Below are positions 59,875 to 64,000 of a stretch of 64,000 nucleotides of DNA, piece after piece. The translations under genes were made by a program, and so were the position numbers. Under the pieces are notes generated by a model. The model saw only the letters and a program-made list of their open reading frames with translations. It did no database searches and had not been told where the DNA came from. Each line of letters begins with the position of its first letter. Within the stretch, counting starts at the first letter, position 1. The stretch comes from Boothiomyces macroporosus (lineage: Eukaryota > Chytridiomycota > Chytridiomycetes > Rhizophydiales > Terramycetaceae), in the NCBI GenBank assembly GCA_027604185.1, contig JADGKB010000033.1, positions 62,001-126,000 on the forward strand, read 5' to 3'.

Positions 59875-61776
59875 ATGAACGATAAAGTGATAAAAAACAA
59901 GGAAACCAACCCGAGAAAAATTGTTGGATTCGAGCCAGCGAATGACTTTGACAACAGCCAAATCGAAACCATGTTTGCGATGGATGAAGAATTGCCAAAG
60001 AGCGTCCAGTAATTATATTTAACCAAAGAAACAAGACATCCAATCAAGATTTGCTTGCTTCGAACCAAGCGATGGGTGCGCCAGTGAACATTAATATTTA
60101 TCACCAACCGGCTACCTCTCCATTGTATATCAATAGAGCAATCAGCAAACGACCTTCAATTTCAACTTCAATTGGATCTCCGTCGGATAAGTCAATGTCG
60201 TATGTTGAAAAACTATTTCCTCACAACAATCGCACGAATAGTTCCCTCTCTGTGGAAGAAGAAAGTGTCGCTAGTACCAACTCTCAGGATCAAAAGGCGA
60301 AAAGGGTACAAAAGAAACCTTCAGGAGAAAACCAAAAGCCGCCTGCTGCTCCAAAAGGCGATAATCCTAATGCTCCTAAATCCCAAAAGAACATGACCAA
60401 AGCAGAACGAAGAGCGCTGCAAGAGGAGCAAAGGGCTGCCAAAGCAGCAAGAGTTGCCGCTGGATTACCTGCCAAGGCACCGCAGCAGAAATCAAAACCA
60501 AAGTATGGAAGTTCACCTCCAAAGATACTTTCTGAACAGTCCCTGCCATCATCTGCTTATAGAGGAGCTCCACCAAACAAAAAGCAAATGAAAAAACTTC
60601 AATCTAACGAAGAGAAAAACCAAAAATCAGTTACGTTATTCTCTCATTTGACGCCTTATGAAGATGATATTAATGCCCTGATTGAAAAGTATCCAAAAAT
60701 ACATCCTGCTGTTATATCACTTGGTGTACAATATGCAAATGGAACAATTGTTGGGGGGAACGCTCGATGCATGGCAATGTTGCTCGCATTTTCCAAAGTT
60801 ATTTCAGATTACCAAACTCCCCCAGATTCAACCTTGTCTAGACATTTGATTACATATATCAGTAAACAAATCGATTTTATATCAAACACTAGGTCTTTGG
60901 CTGCCAGCATGAAAACAGCCATTCGCTTTCTCAAGCATTTAATTCCGAAATATGGTGATGACTACCCAGATGAAGATGCGAAAAAGAAACTCTGTGATTC
61001 TATTAATGAATTCATTGACACGCGTATAAACTTTGCACAAAACGCAATAGTTCTCAACACTTTGGATAGAAAGAAGATTAAAAACGGGGATGTTATTATG
61101 ACTTTTGCTAGGTAATTTATTGCTAAAAAGATCATCTACAGTAGTAAAACTATTATTAGAAGCGCACAATAGCGGCTTAGACTTTAAAGTGATTGTAGCT
61201 GATTCCAGACCTAAACTGGAGGGTAGAGAAACTGTTGTGGAACTTTCCCGGGCTGGTATCAAGTGCACATACATACTATCAAATGCCGTGCCATCTTTAA
61301 TGAAAGAAGTTACCAAGGTAATTGTTGGAGCAAGCTCAGTTCTTTCGAATGGAGATGTTATGGCCCGTGTAGGAACTTCAATTGTATGTATGGCTGCATA
61401 TGATGCCAGAGTCCCCGTGATGGTTCTTTGTGAAGTGTACAAATTTTCAGACAATGTGAGATTAGATTCGTTCGTGTGGAATGAATTAGGTATTTATTTT
61501 TTGATGTTAGGGAATCCAGATGATCTGATTGACATATCCAACAGGGCACCGCACTGCTGCCTTCCAAAATGCATTCCCGTTGCAGACCTTAAACTGACTG
61601 GATACACTCCTGGAGAATTGCAAAATTGGAAAGAAATCGACAAACTCAAATTGCTAAACTTGTCCTACGATATCACGCCTTCGAAATTTGTTACTATGGT
61701 TGTATGCGAGTTGGGGCAAATTCCTAGCACACTAGTATTGAGTGTATTAAGAAATCAAATTATCGCTGCGCAATAA
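59875..61776 (+). CDS. EIF2B4: Translation initiation factor eIF2B subunit delta
   Basis: eIF2B-delta is a regulatory subunit of the eIF2 guanine nucleotide exchange factor. Four exons with introns of 20, 19 and 21 nt give a long Lys/Ala/Pro-rich N-terminal region (KNMTKAERRALQEEQRAAKA). The conserved eIF2B alpha/beta/delta domain follows: IHPAVISLGVQYANGTIVGG, NARCMAMLLAFSKVISDY, LDFKVIVADSRPKLEGRETV, LMKEVTKVIVGASSVLSNGD, VGTSIVCMAAYDARVPVMVL, NLSYDITPSKFVTMVVCELG. The last intron (61490-61510) is 21 nt and stop-free; removing it restores the conserved NELGNPDDL. Confidence 0.95.
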
Positions 61777-61837
61777 ATCATATATGTTATTCTATATTAT
61801 AATACTAATCTGAAATGACATACTTCCAAGACGCCTA

Positions 61838-63307
61838 TTAATCAATATAACCGTCGTATAAAAATACAAAGGACTGGATCGCCAATATCCCAGTAACTGC
61901 GAATATAAATGTAAATACACATACATGGTTGAATGGGAAAGGTAGGCTGTTTTGATTTGACCAAGCCCAAATTATACCTCCCAACGCAGGTCCAAAGGTT
62001 CTGGATTAAACCAAGATTACCTTGCAAGAGAAGATGCTCCTTGTGCTACTCCATTTACCCGGCCAAGCTGACCTGGTTTGGCGGACGTACTTACCTAAAA
62101 TTAATCATAATTACCAAGATCATAACCGAGGTGAATATCCCGTTATCTAAAAGAGTTCTAAATGCAATAACGCCCATAAGTACAGTCCAAGTAACCCATT
62201 GGTATCCTTCTTTTGGAGCCAAAAGCTCAGAAACGAGTGGGAACATATAATGAACAAATAGCAACGTCACTGCAAAATATCTGAATAACGGTAACGGTGG
62301 TATTCGCTTTGCAATCATAGGGTATACAAATATTTGACATATAAGGGTTAAAATTCCACCAATTGACAGACAAATACCAATTTCATATCCACTAAATCCT
62401 AGTCCTATACCTGGTTTTGCGACTGCCCATAATGCTACAATTAAATAAAAGTACGGAAAACTTCAATGTAAACGATATCCTGTAACGCTAGCAAGGCGTA
62501 AGCCAAAGAAACAGCAATTGCTGCTTTCCCAATTCCGCTACTAGTTGCTGGAAGAGTAATCGCTTCTGGTATTTCAGAAACTTGGTTATGATCAACACTG
62601 CTCTCTACATCAACTTCTTCGCTAATATGTTCACTTTGATTACTTTCAGACTGAATTGGATGGTACCCACCAAGATGTTTACAAGTTTCTGGCAAGTACA
62701 GATACCCCACTATAAATCCAATTACGGTAATCATGGCACTACAGAAGCAGGGTAGGAAGTATGGATTCTCTTTGAAAAACAAACTATCCCCAAATACAGA
62801 AGGAAAGTTTGTAACTGGATCTGCCAAGACCCCACCTAATATTGGTCCAATGATAGATCCAATACCAAAGCATAAACCAATCAATGCAAAGGCATTTGCT
62901 CTGTTTGTTGAATCTGTGATTTCTCCCAACACTGACTTTGCAGCTCCAATATTTCCATTCAAAAACCCGCATGCGGCTCTAGTAGCTATAGCCCAAGGTA
63001 GTGAATGACTGAATCCAAATAGTATCATTGTAATACTGTTTCCGATCAATCCAACTAAGAGTACTGGTCGTCTGCCATACCTATCCGATATCCATCCCCA
63101 CCACATACTCGTAACTACTTGGGCTAAAAAGAAGGAACTGGAAATAAACCCCACATAGTATCCAATATCTTGTTCCTGGCATATCCTGAAATCTCTTACC
63201 ATGAAATATACAAACGGAAACAGGATAGATGAGGATATTGGTTCTGATAGAATAACAATGCATAATATTGCCATGGTAAAGAATGGCAGTGGTGTTTCTG
63301 GCTCCAT
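61838..63307 (-). CDS. MFS transporter (ZIFL/peptide-transporter-like)
   Basis: Four exons with introns of 20 nt each give about 450 residues and twelve predicted membrane segments. Major facilitator motifs are WWGWISDRYGRRPVLLVGLI (motif A, loop 2-3), AIATRAACGFLNGNIGAAKS (helix 4-5) and GSIIGPILGGVLADP (motif C region). The C-terminal half has RVNGVAQGASSLARTFGPAL, typical of the plant and fungal ZIFL group. A Glu/Ser-rich cytosolic loop lies mid-protein. The substrate is unknown; drug, zinc chelate or organic anion export are possibilities from relatives. The start is the ATG at 63307, as the upstream frame lacks a good start. Confidence 0.85.
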
Positions 63308-63374
63308 TGTATTTTTTTTGAGTGATTTTTCTTTGAGGAGATGAACGGTTACACAAAGCTTAGGTGATAAGATT

Positions 63375-64000
63375 TTATTGGGGAAAGTCTCCAAATGTAT
63401 CGATAAATAGAATGTTGTTGTGAATGCGCAGCAGCGTATTTTCTCTTATCAGAATATTGCATACTTCAGGGTACTCACGCACCTTGAGTATATTAAACGA
63501 ATTACTAATAATGTTCACAATTAGTTTACCACCTTGTAGCCCTGATATCAATAGATGATAGTCACTACAACTAGTGCCAACGGTTCGCAACATATTCTTG
63601 AATCCAATCACATGATGTAAATGGAATCTTTCCTTCTGTATACTGAATAGAACCATTTCTCCATAAGTGGTAAGAATAATCTTTTTCTTGAAAAGGCATA
63701 TCGAAGTTGGGTTTGTTTCTGTATTTACATTTTGGAGGATTCCCAAATCAATGTCCCACAGAATCATATTGCCATCTGTAGATACAGTTACTATATACTC
63801 CTCTACCAGGAGGATCTTTAATATTCTGCACTTGTGGTTGGCGCATAGTTTAACGGGCGTGTTGGATTTCATTTCCCACTTTAAAAGTTTCCCGTCCTGT
63901 CCTGCACTAAATATCAAAGAGCCTACAAGTAGAATATTTGTAACAGAATTAAGGTGTCCGGAAAGCGTGTATTTACACTTTGAATTTTCCCATACTTTGA
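63375..64000 (-). CDS. WD40-repeat protein (partial, 5' end outside window)
   Basis: The C-terminal part of a WD40 protein enters from the right edge. The frame is open from 64000 down to 63375 without an intron. Repeats read KVWENSKCKYTLSGHLNSVT, LIFSAGQDGKLLKWEMKSNT, YIVTVSTDGNMILWDIDLG. Later repeats are degenerate. The start is beyond the window. Which WD40 family it belongs to cannot be told. Confidence 0.75.
   Translation of the reverse strand, partial: KVWENSKCKYTLSGHLNSVTNILLVGSLIFSAGQDGKLLKWEMKSNTPVKLCANHKCRILKILLVEEYIVTVSTDGNMILWDIDLGILQNVNTETNPTSICLFKKKIILTTYGEMVLFSIQKERFHLHHVIGFKNMLRTVGTSCSDYHLLISGLQGGKLIVNIISNSFNILKVREYPEVCNILIRENTLLRIHNNILFIDTFGDFPQ

Overview
This is eukaryotic nuclear DNA from a very compact, AT-rich genome, and the gene content points to the fungal lineage with a flagellated stage. 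Fungal-type genes are the exomer/chitin-synthase chaperone CHS5, a RUA1-type zinc regulator, a kexin, and a family of velvet-domain proteins. CFAP299 and ARMC3 are cilium/flagellum genes, and a phenylalanine hydroxylase is also present. My inference is an early-diverging zoosporic fungus or near relative (chytrid, rozellid, aphelid or sanchytrid type). I cannot name the species from the sequence.

Genes are packed about one per 1.2-1.4 kb, on both strands, and most are split by extremely short introns. I read about 140 introns by eye. All are 19-24 nt (GTA...TAAY...AG) except one of 115 nt in the ribosomal protein gene. Reading through these introns gives in-frame stops or frameshifts, so most proteins below were pieced together from several short open frames. 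Some head-to-head gene pairs have only 27-29 bp between start codons, and one convergent pair shares bases in its stop codons.

Layout: 1-3445 carries ELP4 (cut by the window edge) and a large WD40 protein. 3446-4837 is empty AT-rich sequence. 4838-10449 carries PIG-X, phenylalanine hydroxylase and the YAK1 kinase. 10519-18610 carries a TMEM68-type acyltransferase, ARPC2, PRP3, SYO1, a fatty-acid elongase, LSM4 and RPS13. 18654-28707 carries a small conserved protein, a RUA1-like regulator, DNPH1, UPF3, CWC27, ETFRF1, ARP10, AAGAB/IRC6, two small proteins and GET3. 28735-37008 carries a WDR62/MAPKBP1-like protein, a ubiquitin-Ubl-AN1 fusion, ELP6, CHS5, a Nudix hydrolase and 2,3-BPG-independent phosphoglycerate mutase.

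37616-49442 is the unusual part: a gene-sparse stretch with eight small single-domain velvet genes. Seven lie in tandem on + and one on -. All share the same three intron positions. One copy has a frameshift, and two degenerate fragments lie between copies. 49877-64000 returns to dense housekeeping genes: CFAP299, ARV1, HNT1, KEX2, RPN7, SGF29, ARMC3, a hypothetical protein, eIF2B-delta, an MFS transporter and a WD40 gene cut by the edge.

Functional threads: RNA processing and decay (PRP3, CWC27, LSM4, UPF3), tRNA-modifying Elongator (ELP4 and ELP6), the secretory and cell-surface route (PIG-X, GET3, CHS5, KEX2, ARV1, AAGAB, a putative GPI protein), actin/dynactin (ARPC2, ARP10), flagellum (ARMC3, CFAP299) and candidate developmental regulators (velvet array, YAK1, RUA1-like). 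I saw no tRNA, rRNA, CRISPR or intact transposon.
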